This document shows positions 34,903 to 44,500 of a DNA stretch of 64,000 bases, in pieces. Numbering within the stretch: position 1 is the first letter of the stretch; each line of letters opens with the position of its first letter. The translations under genes were made by a program, and so were the position numbers. The DNA is taken from NCBI RefSeq assembly GCF_006438875.1, contig NZ_RCZH01000009.1, positions 15,636 through 79,635 on the forward strand, written 5' to 3'. The stretch is from Flavobacterium pectinovorum. Lineage in GTDB: Bacteria > Bacteroidota > Bacteroidia > Flavobacteriales > Flavobacteriaceae. The notes under the pieces are model-generated. The model was not told where the DNA came from and made no database searches. It was given only the letters and a program-made list of their open reading frames with translations.

Positions 34903-36018
34903 CTAGATATTAATTTTTCTGCTTCGGGCAACAACCTGCCATTGATCGCAAATTTGATGTTCATTATTTACAACCTGAACCGAATCATAAAGTGCACAGG
35001 TTGGGCAAACATGATAAGGTTGGGCATAAATGGTGTCGCCAATAGCATACTCGTTTTTTCCTTTATTTTCTATAATTAAATGCTCTTCTGAATGTGAAAT
35101 CGGAATTAGATTTTCGTCATTTAAGATTACTAATCTTTTGTCAATTGGGTTTTCAGAAGCTACTGCTTTATATCCTATATCGATACAAAAAGTAGAAGAT
35201 GTTGGTTTTGAAATAATAGTTCCAACAATAACCAGCGCCGGTTCGAAATTTTGTTCCGGTAAATGAATTTGGTAATTAGAATCCCAATAAACAAAAGTTC
35301 CAGGGCTGCATTCTACGTTTTTTTGAGTGGCATAAAAAGGAAATGTATTGGATCCTCCGGCAACAATTTTTAATTCGTAAGCTAGTTTTTTCTGAAGAGC
35401 TTGAATTTCTTCATTTATGCTAAAAAATAGATTCGAAGCTATATCCGTTCTGTGTTCGACATCGCCTTTTAAATGACCATCATAAATATGAATTCCTGCA
35501 AAATGGATATTTTTTAATGGAATAATTTCATCGATTAAAGCGCTCCAGTTTTTATGAATCGAAATTCCTGTTCGGTTCATTCCTGTATTCAAATCCAGAT
35601 AAACAGTTAGTTTCAAGTTGTTTTTCTCTGCACTTTCATTTAAGGCTTTCGCCGAATCAATATTGTCAACTATAGTCGAAAAAGCAACATTTGGATATTT
35701 CTGTAGTAATGAAATCCATCTTTCTTTTTTAACTCCAACTGGTTGATAGGCGAGAAGTACATCTGGAATTTCGTGTATAGCAGCAAGTTCAGCTTCGGCA
35801 ATGGTGGCGCATTTAACTTTGTTAATGTCATAAGTTTTAAATAAATCCAGAATCTCACCAATTTTATGCGTTTTGATGTGTGGTCTCAATTTTTGAGTTT
35901 CACGATTTACAGCTTCAATCAAACGCTCAATGTTCAGCTGAATACGATCTTCGTAAACGGCTAAAAAGGGAGTGTCAATGCGGATTTCGGAATTAATTTT
36001 CCACCAATTTTCTTGCAT
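34903..36018 (-). CDS. PLP fold-III enzyme of the D-threonine aldolase/D-serine dehydratase family; candidate D-glucosaminate ammonia-lyase
   Basis: A 371-residue enzyme with an alanine-racemase-type N-terminal barrel. The PLP lysine is K49 in RPHIKTHK. The C-terminal domain has H336-V-C338 in PYHVCPTC, like the His-x-Cys zinc site of eukaryotic D-serine dehydratase, rather than the His-x-Asp of D-threonine aldolase. This favours ammonia elimination from a beta-hydroxy D-amino acid. Between kdgK/eda (4 bp from eda) and with RidA nearby, the pathway-consistent reaction is D-glucosaminate to 2-keto-3-deoxygluconate plus ammonia. Alternatives are D-serine or D-threonine dehydratase. Cytosolic. 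A pyrimidine-rich stretch of the + strand fills the 127-bp gap to the dipeptidase gene. Confidence 0.8.
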   Translation of the reverse strand: MQENWWKINSEIRIDTPFLAVYEDRIQLNIERLIEAVNRETQKLRPHIKTHKIGEILDLFKTYDINKVKCATIAEAELAAIHEIPDVLLAYQPVGVKKERWISLLQKYPNVAFSTIVDNIDSAKALNESAEKNNLKLTVYLDLNTGMNRTGISIHKNWSALIDEIIPLKNIHFAGIHIYDGHLKGDVEHRTDIASNLFFSINEEIQALQKKLAYELKIVAGGSNTFPFYATQKNVECSPGTFVYWDSNYQIHLPEQNFEPALVIVGTIISKPTSSTFCIDIGYKAVASENPIDKRLVILNDENLIPISHSEEHLIIENKGKNEYAIGDTIYAQPYHVCPTCALYDSVQVVNNEHQICDQWQVVARSRKINI

Positions 36019-36022
36019 AACT

Positions 36023-36670
36023 TTAGTTTCTTGTTTTTGCTACGACTTCAATTAAATTTTGAAAAGCTTGTAACGATTGTTCGTATTTTAAATCCAAAAG
36101 CATTTCTTTCGAAAATAAATTAGAACCAATTCCAACACAAACTACTCCGGATTTAAACCATGCTTTTAGATTGCTTTCTTCTAAAGTTACGCCGCCTGTT
36201 GGCATTATTTTTAAATTTGGAAACGGCGCTCTAATCGCTTTTACATATCCGGGACCTCCAATTTTATCGGCAGGAAAAAGCTTTACAATTTCAGCTCCTA
36301 ATTTATTGGCATGAAGAATTTCGTTTAAAGTCGCAGCGCCTGGAATCCAGTAAATGTTATTTTTAAAGCAATAATTTCCAATTTCTAAATCAGTGTGAGG
36401 GCAAACAATACAATCTGCGCCCAAAAGATGAAACGTTTCTGCATCATCTACGCTTAAAATAGATCCAACGGCTATTTTTACATCTAAATTATTCGCTTTT
36501 TTGAAAGCTATCATTTGACTAAAAACTTCTTTAGCATTATCTGCACGAGCAGCAAACTCGATAATTTTTATGCCAGCATCAGCCGCTGATTGCAAGACTA
36601 TTTGGGCTGTTTCAATGTTGATTTGTGTTACTAACGGAAGTACACCTTGCGTTTTTAATATGCTGTACAT
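36023..36670 (-). CDS. eda: KDPG/KHG aldolase
   Basis: A 215-residue class I aldolase splitting 2-keto-3-deoxy-6-phosphogluconate into pyruvate and glyceraldehyde-3-phosphate. The catalytic Glu is in GIKIIEFAAR, the phosphate and substrate region in PGAATLNEI, the Schiff-base Lys in EIVKLFPAD, and GGV in MPTGGVTLEE. TxRT of the E. coli motif reads AARA, a Bacteroidota variant. It is 9 bp after kdgK and 4 bp before the PLP enzyme gene, so translationally linked. Confidence 0.92.
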   Translation of the reverse strand: MYSILKTQGVLPLVTQINIETAQIVLQSAADAGIKIIEFAARADNAKEVFSQMIAFKKANNLDVKIAVGSILSVDDAETFHLLGADCIVCPHTDLEIGNYCFKNNIYWIPGAATLNEILHANKLGAEIVKLFPADKIGGPGYVKAIRAPFPNLKIMPTGGVTLEESNLKAWFKSGVVCVGIGSNLFSKEMLLDLKYEQSLQAFQNLIEVVAKTRN

Positions 36671-36679
36671 TTTCTTATT

Positions 36680-37708
36680 TTATCTATTAATTCTATTACT
36701 TGAGCCGTTTTTAATAAAATGACTTATTTCGTTCTCATTTGTTATGGCAAAATCTCCGTGAATGCTTTGTTTGATTACACCGGAGGCAGTTGCCCATTCG
36801 ATACATTCTTGTCCGGATAATTTATGGGATAATCCATATAATAATCCTGCATTGAAAGCGTCTCCCGAACCAATTTGATCTGTTACAACGTGTATTTTGT
36901 GTTCTTGTGTTTGGTAGAAATTACTTTCATGGATCAACAATCCTTTGTATAAATGTGCCGGTCCGTCTGATTTTCTAAAACTCATTGCCAATGTTTTTAG
37001 ATAAGGCATTTTTACTTTTAATAATTCGAAGGTTTTCTGAAAACGATCTTCATCTGAAGCTGCATTATCTGTTTTGATTCCGAAATAAATTTCAATTGCA
37101 TCTAAATCAGCAACAGTAATTGTGCTGTATTGAAGTAAATCCGGCATAATCTCAGAAGGATGTTTTCCGTATTGCCATAATTTTGATCGAAAGTTAAAAT
37201 CAGAAGAAATCGGAATTCCTTTTTTGTGTGCAGTCAGAATTGCTTCTTTGCAAGCTAAACCTGCTTCATTAGAAACTCCGGGACTAATTCCCGACCAATG
37301 AAAATGTGTTGCATCGGCCAAAGCCAAATCCCAATTAATCTGATCTTTTTGAATGGTTGCAAACGAAGAATTGCTTCGGTCATAAATAACCTGCGATTGC
37401 CTGATTTGATTTCCGGCTTCGACAAAATACAATCCTAAACGTTCTCCGCCATACACACATTTTGAAGTATGTACTTTGTATTTCTGAAGTTCGTTTAAAG
37501 CTAATTGTGCCAGATCATTTTGAGGTAATCGGGTAATATAATCGGTTTGGATGCCGAGTTGAGAAAGTAATACACAAACATTTGCTTCGGCACCGCCAAC
37601 GTGTACTTTTATTTCATTGGCTTGTGTAAATCGGTTTCCATCAGCAACATTCATCCGGAGTAATAATTCTCCGAAAGTTGCAATTCTTGTTTGTGGTGAT
37701 GTATTCAT
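36680..37708 (-). CDS. kdgK: 2-keto-3-deoxygluconate kinase (PfkB family)
   Basis: A 342-residue ribokinase-fold sugar kinase making KDPG from 2-keto-3-deoxygluconate. N-terminal TFGELLLRM, sugar site HVGGAEANVCVLLSQLG (about 36-52) and the C-terminal PfkB signature TDQIGSGDAFNAGLLYGL with catalytic Asp. The ORF runs to 37756, but the extra N-terminal residues overlap the palindromic repeat; the ATG at 37708 just before TFGELLLRM is preferred. First gene after the 341-bp repeat-filled gap, so it may need its own promoter. Confidence 0.9.
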   Translation of the reverse strand: MNTSPQTRIATFGELLLRMNVADGNRFTQANEIKVHVGGAEANVCVLLSQLGIQTDYITRLPQNDLAQLALNELQKYKVHTSKCVYGGERLGLYFVEAGNQIRQSQVIYDRSNSSFATIQKDQINWDLALADATHFHWSGISPGVSNEAGLACKEAILTAHKKGIPISSDFNFRSKLWQYGKHPSEIMPDLLQYSTITVADLDAIEIYFGIKTDNAASDEDRFQKTFELLKVKMPYLKTLAMSFRKSDGPAHLYKGLLIHESNFYQTQEHKIHVVTDQIGSGDAFNAGLLYGLSHKLSGQECIEWATASGVIKQSIHGDFAITNENEISHFIKNGSSNRINR

Positions 37709-37751
37709 GGTTGTTGTTTTTTTTGCCAAAGATTTTAGATGATTTTTTTTT

Positions 37752-37993
37752 ACCATTAAGATATTAAGAAAATTAAGCTTGACTTAACGAAACTTAAAAA
37801 GGTTAAGAAAAATTAAGCTTAACTTCTTAATGAAACTTAATATCTTAATGGTTCAACTGAATGATTAATATTTAAATATTCAATATTTTTTTTACCATTA
37901 AGATATTAAGAAAATTAAGCTTGACTTAATGAAACTTAAAAAGGTTAAGAAAAATTAAGCTTAGCTTCTTAATAAACTTAATATCTTAATGGT
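37752..37993. repeat. Tandem pair of about 101-bp palindromic units
   Basis: Two direct copies, 37752-37852 and 37894-37993, 41 bp apart. Each begins ACCATTAAGATATTAAG and ends with the exact reverse complement, with AAGCTT-centred inner repeats, so each can fold into one long hairpin. They occupy most of the ridA-kdgK gap. Confidence 0.8.
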
Positions 37994-38049
37994 TCAATAA
38001 ATAAGCTGTGTGAATCGGTTTAATCCGTAAAATCTGTGGACTAAAATTT

Positions 38050-38517
38050 TTAATATAATTCGAAAACAGCTTCTACTTCAACAGGAATATTATCTGGTAA
38101 AGATCCCATTCCTACGGCGCTTCTTACTCCAATTCCGTTTTCTTGTCCCCAAACTTCGGCAAACAATTCACTGCAGCCGTTTATTACATATGGATGTCTC
38201 AGGAAATCGCCATTACAATTCACCATTCCTAAAACTTTTATAACACGTTTTACTTTGTTCAGGCTTCCAAAATTGGTTACAATTGTAGAAAGCATTGTTA
38301 AGCCGACTTGTCTTGCTGCTAATTTTCCTTCTTCGATATCCATGTCATCACCAATTCGGCCAATGATTAAGGATTTGTCGTCATTAACAGGCCCGTGACC
38401 TGAAAGGTATAAATATTTACCATCAACTAAATAAGGTTTATAAATACCAAGTGGTTGGGGTGCCGGTGGTAAGGATAAGCCTAATGTTTCAAATTTTTCT
38501 TGTGGTAATAAATTCAT
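38050..38517 (-). CDS. RidA/YjgF-family protein
   Basis: A 155-residue reactive enamine/imine deaminase-like protein. It has LYLSGHGPV, a conserved Arg in GVRSAVGMGSLPDNIPVEVEAVFEL near the C-terminus, and TMLSTIVTNFGSLNKVKRVIKVLG in the helix. RidA proteins hydrolyse the enamine or imine made by PLP dehydratases, which fits the PLP enzyme of the same operon. It is 4 bp downstream of the GntP gene. Confidence 0.87.
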   Translation of the reverse strand: MNLLPQEKFETLGLSLPPAPQPLGIYKPYLVDGKYLYLSGHGPVNDDKSLIIGRIGDDMDIEEGKLAARQVGLTMLSTIVTNFGSLNKVKRVIKVLGMVNCNGDFLRHPYVINGCSELFAEVWGQENGIGVRSAVGMGSLPDNIPVEVEAVFELY

Positions 38518-38521
38518 GATA

Positions 38522-39841
38522 TTAATGTATTATAGAGTTTAAAATAAAAACGAAAATGATTCCTAAAACAGATACTAGAGATTCCATGACGGTCCATGAT
38601 TTGAAAGTATCTTTCAGGCTGATATTAAAATATTCTTTGAACATCCAGAAACTTGGATCGTTGACGTGCGAGCACATTAAACTTCCGGCTCCGACGGATA
38701 AAACCAGTAAGTTAGGATCTAGTCCGGTGGTTTGTAGTAAAGGTAATAAAACACTGGCAGTCATTAATCCTGCCGCAGTTGCAGACCCAACACAAACGCG
38801 TATGATTGCCGCCATTATCCATGCCAATAAATATGGATGAATGTTTGTTTGTGTTAGTGAGGCTACAATAGTTTCGTTTACACCGCTTACAATCATTACT
38901 TCTTTTAATCCTCCCGCGCCACCAACAATTAAAACTATTAAAGCGACATCTTTTATTGCAACGGCATAATCTTCCATTACTGATGTGATGCTTCTGTTCA
39001 TTCTAATTCCTAAAGTATAAGTGCAAATCAATAGAGAAATCAGCATAATCATGCTTGGTTCTCCGACGGTTTTGCAAATGTTTACTAAAGTTTCATTTTT
39101 TGAAAGCATTGGCAATATTGAAGTCAGCGTTAATCCGAAAACAGGAAATAAGGCTGAGAATAAACTTAGTGCAAAACTGGGTTGTTTGCCTTCGTTTACG
39201 ACTTCTTCGACATTTAGAATTTCATGATCGGATTCGGTTTTGATATTCTTCAATAAATTAGAAAATAACAAACCCGCAATAAAAATAGTCGGAATAGCGA
39301 TTATAATTCCGTAGACTAAAACAAGTCCAATATCAGCATTCAAAATAGTGCTTAACGCCATTGGAGACGGGTGTGGAGGCAAAAAACCGTGTGCTACTGA
39401 AAGCGACGCCAGCATTGGAATACCGAGATATACTTTTGAAAGCTTAAATTGATGGGCTACTGAAAAGATTAATGGAACTAACAAAACAAATCCTACGCTA
39501 TAAAATAGTGGTATCCCAACAATAAATCCGGTAATCATTAAGCCAAGGCGAACGTATTTTTTACCCGTCCATCCCATAACTGTTTTGGCAATGACATTGG
39601 CGGCGCCTGATGAAACGGTAAGTTTACCAATACAGGTTCCGAAAACAATAATCAAAGTGATTGATCCTAACATTTCGCCCAAACCTTTTTGAACGGTTTG
39701 TGACAAAGTGTTTATTGGCAGGCCTAAAAATAGACCTGCTAATAAAGCTGTTATGATAAATGCAATAAACGGATTGATTTTAAACCAAGCTATCTGAATG
39801 ATTAAAAACGCAATGCATGCCGTAAGAATTAAAATGCTCAT
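38522..39841 (-). CDS. GntP-family sugar-acid permease
   Basis: A 439-residue inner-membrane transporter with about twelve hydrophobic segments. Family blocks include FGTCIGKLTVSSGAANVIA, HGFLPPHPSPMALS, GGAGGLKEVMIVSG, IRVCVGSATAAGLMTAS and LVLSVGAGSLMCSHVNDPSFWMFKEYF. GntP transporters import gluconate and related acids with protons, and one branch takes D-serine. In this context an aminated or plain aldonic acid is the likely cargo, delivered to the downstream PLP, KdgK and Eda enzymes. Confidence 0.9.
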   Translation of the reverse strand: MSILILTACIAFLIIQIAWFKINPFIAFIITALLAGLFLGLPINTLSQTVQKGLGEMLGSITLIIVFGTCIGKLTVSSGAANVIAKTVMGWTGKKYVRLGLMITGFIVGIPLFYSVGFVLLVPLIFSVAHQFKLSKVYLGIPMLASLSVAHGFLPPHPSPMALSTILNADIGLVLVYGIIIAIPTIFIAGLLFSNLLKNIKTESDHEILNVEEVVNEGKQPSFALSLFSALFPVFGLTLTSILPMLSKNETLVNICKTVGEPSMIMLISLLICTYTLGIRMNRSITSVMEDYAVAIKDVALIVLIVGGAGGLKEVMIVSGVNETIVASLTQTNIHPYLLAWIMAAIIRVCVGSATAAGLMTASVLLPLLQTTGLDPNLLVLSVGAGSLMCSHVNDPSFWMFKEYFNISLKDTFKSWTVMESLVSVLGIIFVFILNSIIH

Positions 39842-39886
39842 TTATTCTTTATAATTAAAAATTAAAAATCGAGAATTAAAAATTAA

Positions 39887-40036
39887 TTAAACACATAGAA
39901 ACATAGCTTTGCAGAACCTAAAAAGGCGTTTGACTTATAATAAATCTCATAGCACTATATGGAACGCGGTTTCGATTTTTTTTAATTTTTAATTTCTCAA
40001 TTTTTAATTAAAAAAACTATGTTTCTATGTGTTTAA
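39887..40036. repeat. Intergenic element with perfect 20-bp inverted ends
   Basis: TTAAACACATAGAAACATAG (39887-39906) is exactly reverse-complementary to 40017-40036, which abuts the susD stop. Inner AT-rich arms also pair. No ORF. Confidence 0.75.
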
Positions 40037-40037
40037 A

Positions 40038-41567
40038 TTATTTATCCCACCACATTCTTGTTGTAAAACTATCTTCGCCCTGGCGTTTGATCGCTTCAGC
40101 TAAGTTAGTTGAATTCACTGAATATTCGCTGGTTGAGTATTTCAAACGTCTTGGAATTGTGCCGTTTGTAACGTTACCCGGAAAGTTTACAGGAACTAAA
40201 ACAGGATATCCTGTTCTTCTCCAGTTGGCATAAATTTCTTGTTCGTCTACAAATAAGGCAACATAAACCTGCGTATGAATTTGATTCATTTTAGCTTCGG
40301 TTGATCCAGCAACATTGTATGGATTGACAGTTAAATATGGCGTTGCATCTGCAATTGTGTAGGCTGCACCATAAATTCCCATGTTTAAGAAAGATGCTTT
40401 AACCCCTTTTTCATATAAATCTTTATCAGTTTCACCTGTGTACCATCCTCTTACGGCAGCTTCGGCTAAATATAAATTAGTTTCGGCATTGCTTAAAAGT
40501 ACAAGAGGCGCGTCGAATCTGAAAATCGTACTTTGGTTAGGTTCAGAATAAGTTGCTTGTTCAATTGGTGTTGGAGCAGTTTTAATTCCGTTAGGGAAAC
40601 CTTTTTGAATAGAGGCATCCGTATTTTGCGTTGTTCCTTGCCAAACTCCTGCATAAACACTAATTCTTGGATCGGCAGTGTTTTTTAATAAATCAATGAA
40701 TGTTTTGGCTAATTTTCCACCTTCAACATTTTTCTGACCATATGATGCGTTTGTAAAATCTTGTCTTCTGGCATCAAAACCAACCGGGTTTCTGTTGAAA
40801 TCATTTGGACCGTCAGTATATTTCATGATTGCATTATCAATTCCGTTAAGAATAACGCCGCCCGCAATAGCTTTGGTTACCCATGTTTTTGATAAAGCAG
40901 GATCAACTTTACTTAATCTTAATCCCAAACGAAGCATTAGAGAATAAGAGAATTTTTTCCATTTTGTAACATCGCCATCATAGATAAAATCGGCTTTGCC
41001 AAAACTTGGTTTCGCAGCGTCTAATGCTGTTGCAGCTTCGTCCAATTCTTTCAATAAATCTTTGTATATGAATTCCTGAGTATCATATTTTGGAAGAAAT
41101 ATTTGTGAACTAGTTGCTTTTGCAGCTTCAGAATACGGAATGTCACCGTACAAATCTGTAATTCTATGATATAAATATGCTTTCCAGATTCTGGCAATAT
41201 TCAGTTTATTACTGTCGTTTGCATTGTCTTTTACGGCATCAATTACGATTTGAGTTTCATTTAGCGCCGTTGGATATATCTGGTTGAAATAGGCCGAAAA
41301 ATAAACTTCATTACTCAAATATTTATCTCCCACACCAGAAGCTTCTTTATACGTAGCATAATGTTGCAGCATTCCGCCGCATTCCAAAATATTGGTAAAA
41401 AAATAATTATTGTTTAAACCATCCAATTGCGCTCTGCTGAAAAGAAAATTCGGATTTGGTTTTTCAACAACATTTGGGTTAGTATTGATTTCTTCGAAAT
41501 CTTTTGTACAGGCGGTCATACTTCCTAAAAGTATGCCTGTTATGTATAATATGGTTATCTTTTTCAT
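40038..41567 (-). CDS. SusD-family substrate-binding lipoprotein
   Basis: A 509-residue outer-membrane surface lipoprotein with signal peptide and lipobox ending SMTAC (Cys20). The SusD-like pattern includes DFEEINTNPNVVEKPNPNFLFS, IARIWKAYLYHRITDLYGDIPYSEA, a helical TPR-type scaffold and the C-terminal EIYANWRRTGYPVLVPV with IPRRLKYS. This sub-type (SusD/RagB-like group 2) works as a lid over the SusC channel encoded 31 bp upstream and binds oligosaccharides or peptides. Specificity is not readable from sequence. Confidence 0.93.
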   Translation of the reverse strand: MKKITILYITGILLGSMTACTKDFEEINTNPNVVEKPNPNFLFSRAQLDGLNNNYFFTNILECGGMLQHYATYKEASGVGDKYLSNEVYFSAYFNQIYPTALNETQIVIDAVKDNANDSNKLNIARIWKAYLYHRITDLYGDIPYSEAAKATSSQIFLPKYDTQEFIYKDLLKELDEAATALDAAKPSFGKADFIYDGDVTKWKKFSYSLMLRLGLRLSKVDPALSKTWVTKAIAGGVILNGIDNAIMKYTDGPNDFNRNPVGFDARRQDFTNASYGQKNVEGGKLAKTFIDLLKNTADPRISVYAGVWQGTTQNTDASIQKGFPNGIKTAPTPIEQATYSEPNQSTIFRFDAPLVLLSNAETNLYLAEAAVRGWYTGETDKDLYEKGVKASFLNMGIYGAAYTIADATPYLTVNPYNVAGSTEAKMNQIHTQVYVALFVDEQEIYANWRRTGYPVLVPVNFPGNVTNGTIPRRLKYSTSEYSVNSTNLAEAIKRQGEDSFTTRMWWDK

Positions 41568-41598
41568 GTCTTTTAATTTAAAAATTAATTAAGGGAGT

Positions 41599-44500
41599 TT
41601 AAAATTTGACATTTAAACTTAAACCGAAACTTCTGGTTTTTGGCACTCCAAATTGTTCTACACCTTGTGCATTTCCGGCACTAAATACAGATTCCGGATC
41701 TACGTTTGGCGTTTTCTTATAAAGAATGAATAAGTTTCTTGCCACAAACGAAATAGAAGCTCCCTGAAGTTTTGATAATCCTTTCAATTTTTCAAGCGGT
41801 AATTGATATCCAATAATTACTTGTCTTAGTTTTATAAAACTTGCATCGTAAACAAATGTTGATGAAATGTTTTTTAAACCGTCATAATAAGTTCTAAGGT
41901 TTTCTGGTGCAATAACCATATCAACCGGATTTCCGTTGGTGTCAACACCTTTAATTGGTAAACCATTTTCACGACCTTCAAGAGTTAATTTTGTCAAACC
42001 CATACGAGTTCCGTACAAATCAGTACCGGAATATAAGCTTCCGCCAAATTTACCATCAATCAAAAAGCTGAATGAGATGTTTCTGTATTTGAATTCATTA
42101 CTAAGCCCCGCAGCCCAAGGATGAACTCCCTGACCTAACTCTTCAAGAGGACCTTGTGCAATTGTTGCAGAACCGCCACTTACATTATAAACCGTATTTC
42201 CTTTAGCATCAACACGAGGTCTGTATCCTTTTATGATACTGTATGGGCGACCAACATCACTTGTAATTGTAACATATCCGTTTACAGAAGTTGCCATCGT
42301 AATTGAGTTTAACTGATCTGTAAGTGCTTCAACTGTATTTTTGTTATAGGATCCGTTGAAACTTGCATCCCAGGAGAAATTTTCTGAATTAATGATTTTT
42401 CCGCTAAGTAAAACTTCAACTCCTTCGTTTCTCATTTTACCAAGATTCAATAAAGCTGTATTAGCTCCTGAAGCATTAGAAATTGTAGTTTCGACAATAT
42501 CATTTGTAGTTGCACGGTTGTAATATGCAAAGTCAAGATTTAAACGGTTATTAAAAAAACCTAAATCAGTTCCAACTTCAAATGTTGTAGAAGTTAACGG
42601 GCTTAAAGTAGAATTTGGAACCCTTGTACCTGTTGGCGTTTGTAATTGTTGACCGTTATGTCCGCCCTGAACCATTGAATAAGATTGGTTTAATGCATAT
42701 GGATCCGGTGTTGCACCACCAACTTGAGCCCAGGAAGTTCTAAGTTTTGCAAACGAAACAAATTCCGGCATTTTTAAGATATCTGAAACTATTATACTTG
42801 TTCCAACAGAGGGATAAAATACCGTATTGTTATCTTTTGAAAGCGTCGAAAACCAATCCTGACGTCCTGTAAAGTTCAAAAACACAACATTTTTATAGTC
42901 TAAATCTACAGCTCCATAAACAGAATTTGTTTTTGTTTTTCCGTAAGGATAACTATAAGTCAAGGTTGATAAATTGCTCAAAGCATAGAAATCATCCAGT
43001 ACAAAACCAGAACCTTCTACTCTTGTTTCATCTCTTAAAGTCGTACGGGAGTTTACACCTAATAAAGCATTTAAAGAGAAATTTCCGTAGATATTTTTCT
43101 TGCCATAATTAAGAATTGCTTCTGAATTCAGGTTAGATAATTTAACTTTTGAACCTTGCGCATATCCAATAGGATTGTTTAAAGTTGTTTTTGGGATGTA
43201 TCCAAAGAAGTCATAATCTGTAAAATCTTGTCCAATTCGCCCTTGAAGAAATAAATCAGGCGTAAAGTTCATTTTTACATTCAACATTCCGATAAAACGG
43301 TTTTTTGTATCGCTGTTTTTAATTTTATTTACTACAAAATAAGGGTTTGTAGCCACCGCAACCGGATTCCATGCTTCTTCAACGCCATTTGCATCATAAC
43401 CTGGGGCAAGATTTCTAATATCAACTGTGTTGGCAATCATGTAAGTTCCCCAGTTTGGGTTTGCTTCAGCATCTGAAACCGTAACTCTATTATTTGATTT
43501 TTCTAAATTATATTGTGCAACAACATCAAATTTTAACCAATCAGTCAAGTTGACATTACTGGCGATATTGATGCTTTTGCGATTAAAATCATTATTGGGT
43601 ACAACACCTTGATTGTCCGTGTTTGAAAACGAAAGACGTCCTGTAGCTTTTTCGGTTCCTCCGGATAAAGCGATAGAGTTTATAAAAGTCGTTCCTGTTT
43701 CGTAGAAATTCTTGATATTATCTTTTTGTGCAACATACGGTCTTGCAACACCGTCAAACTGGATCACATTTGTTCCGTCCATTTTAGCTCCCCAGGACCA
43801 GCGTCCGTCAGCAACTGCTTCAGCTTGTGTAGTTGGTTTTTTTCCGTTTGCTCCGGAACCATATTCATACTGCCAATCTGGTATGATCGATGGAGTTTCA
43901 AAAGTAAAAGAAGTATTGTATTCAACTCCAATTCCCTTTTGAGCCGTACCTCTTTTGGTTTGAATCAAGATAACACCGTTTGCTGCATTTGCACCATAAA
44001 GTGCAGCAGCAGTTCCGCCTTTTAAAACCGTAATCGTCTTAATGTCGTCAGGATTTATAACTGATGTTCCGTCACCACGGTCAACGTTGATTCTGGTAGA
44101 TCCCGGACCGTTTCCAATACCCGGTAAGTTAAGCTGAGTATTATCAATAGGCAAATCATTTACAACATACATTGGTTGGTTATTTCCGTTTAAGGAACCA
44201 TTACCACGAATTACAACTCTCGTAGAACCGTTTGGACCTGTTGCGGTGCTGCTCACGTTTACACCGGCAATTTTTCCAACTAATGCATTGGCGATATTGG
44301 TTTCTTTCGCCTTTGTAAATTCAGTTCCTTTAAGTTCCGTTACAGCATATGCAATAGATTTAGTGCTTTTTTTAACCCCAAGTGCCGTAACTACCACTTG
44401 TTCCAGAGCATTTTCTGCAGGTTTTAATCTAATGGTTAAATTTGAAGTATTAATTAAAGCAAACGATGAGGTTTCGTAACCCATGTAGGATACAATAACA

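Noticed and set aside
34850..34905. Pyrimidine-rich tract as a regulatory element
   Set aside because: The run is interrupted by A and G bases and could be chance in AT-rich DNA; no further support.
34903..36018. Simple naming as D-threonine aldolase
   Set aside because: The metal motif is His-x-Cys as in D-serine dehydratase, and the neighbours need a sugar-acid ammonia-lyase.
37752..37993. Possible CRISPR array
   Set aside because: Only two long palindromic units with one spacer and no cas genes.
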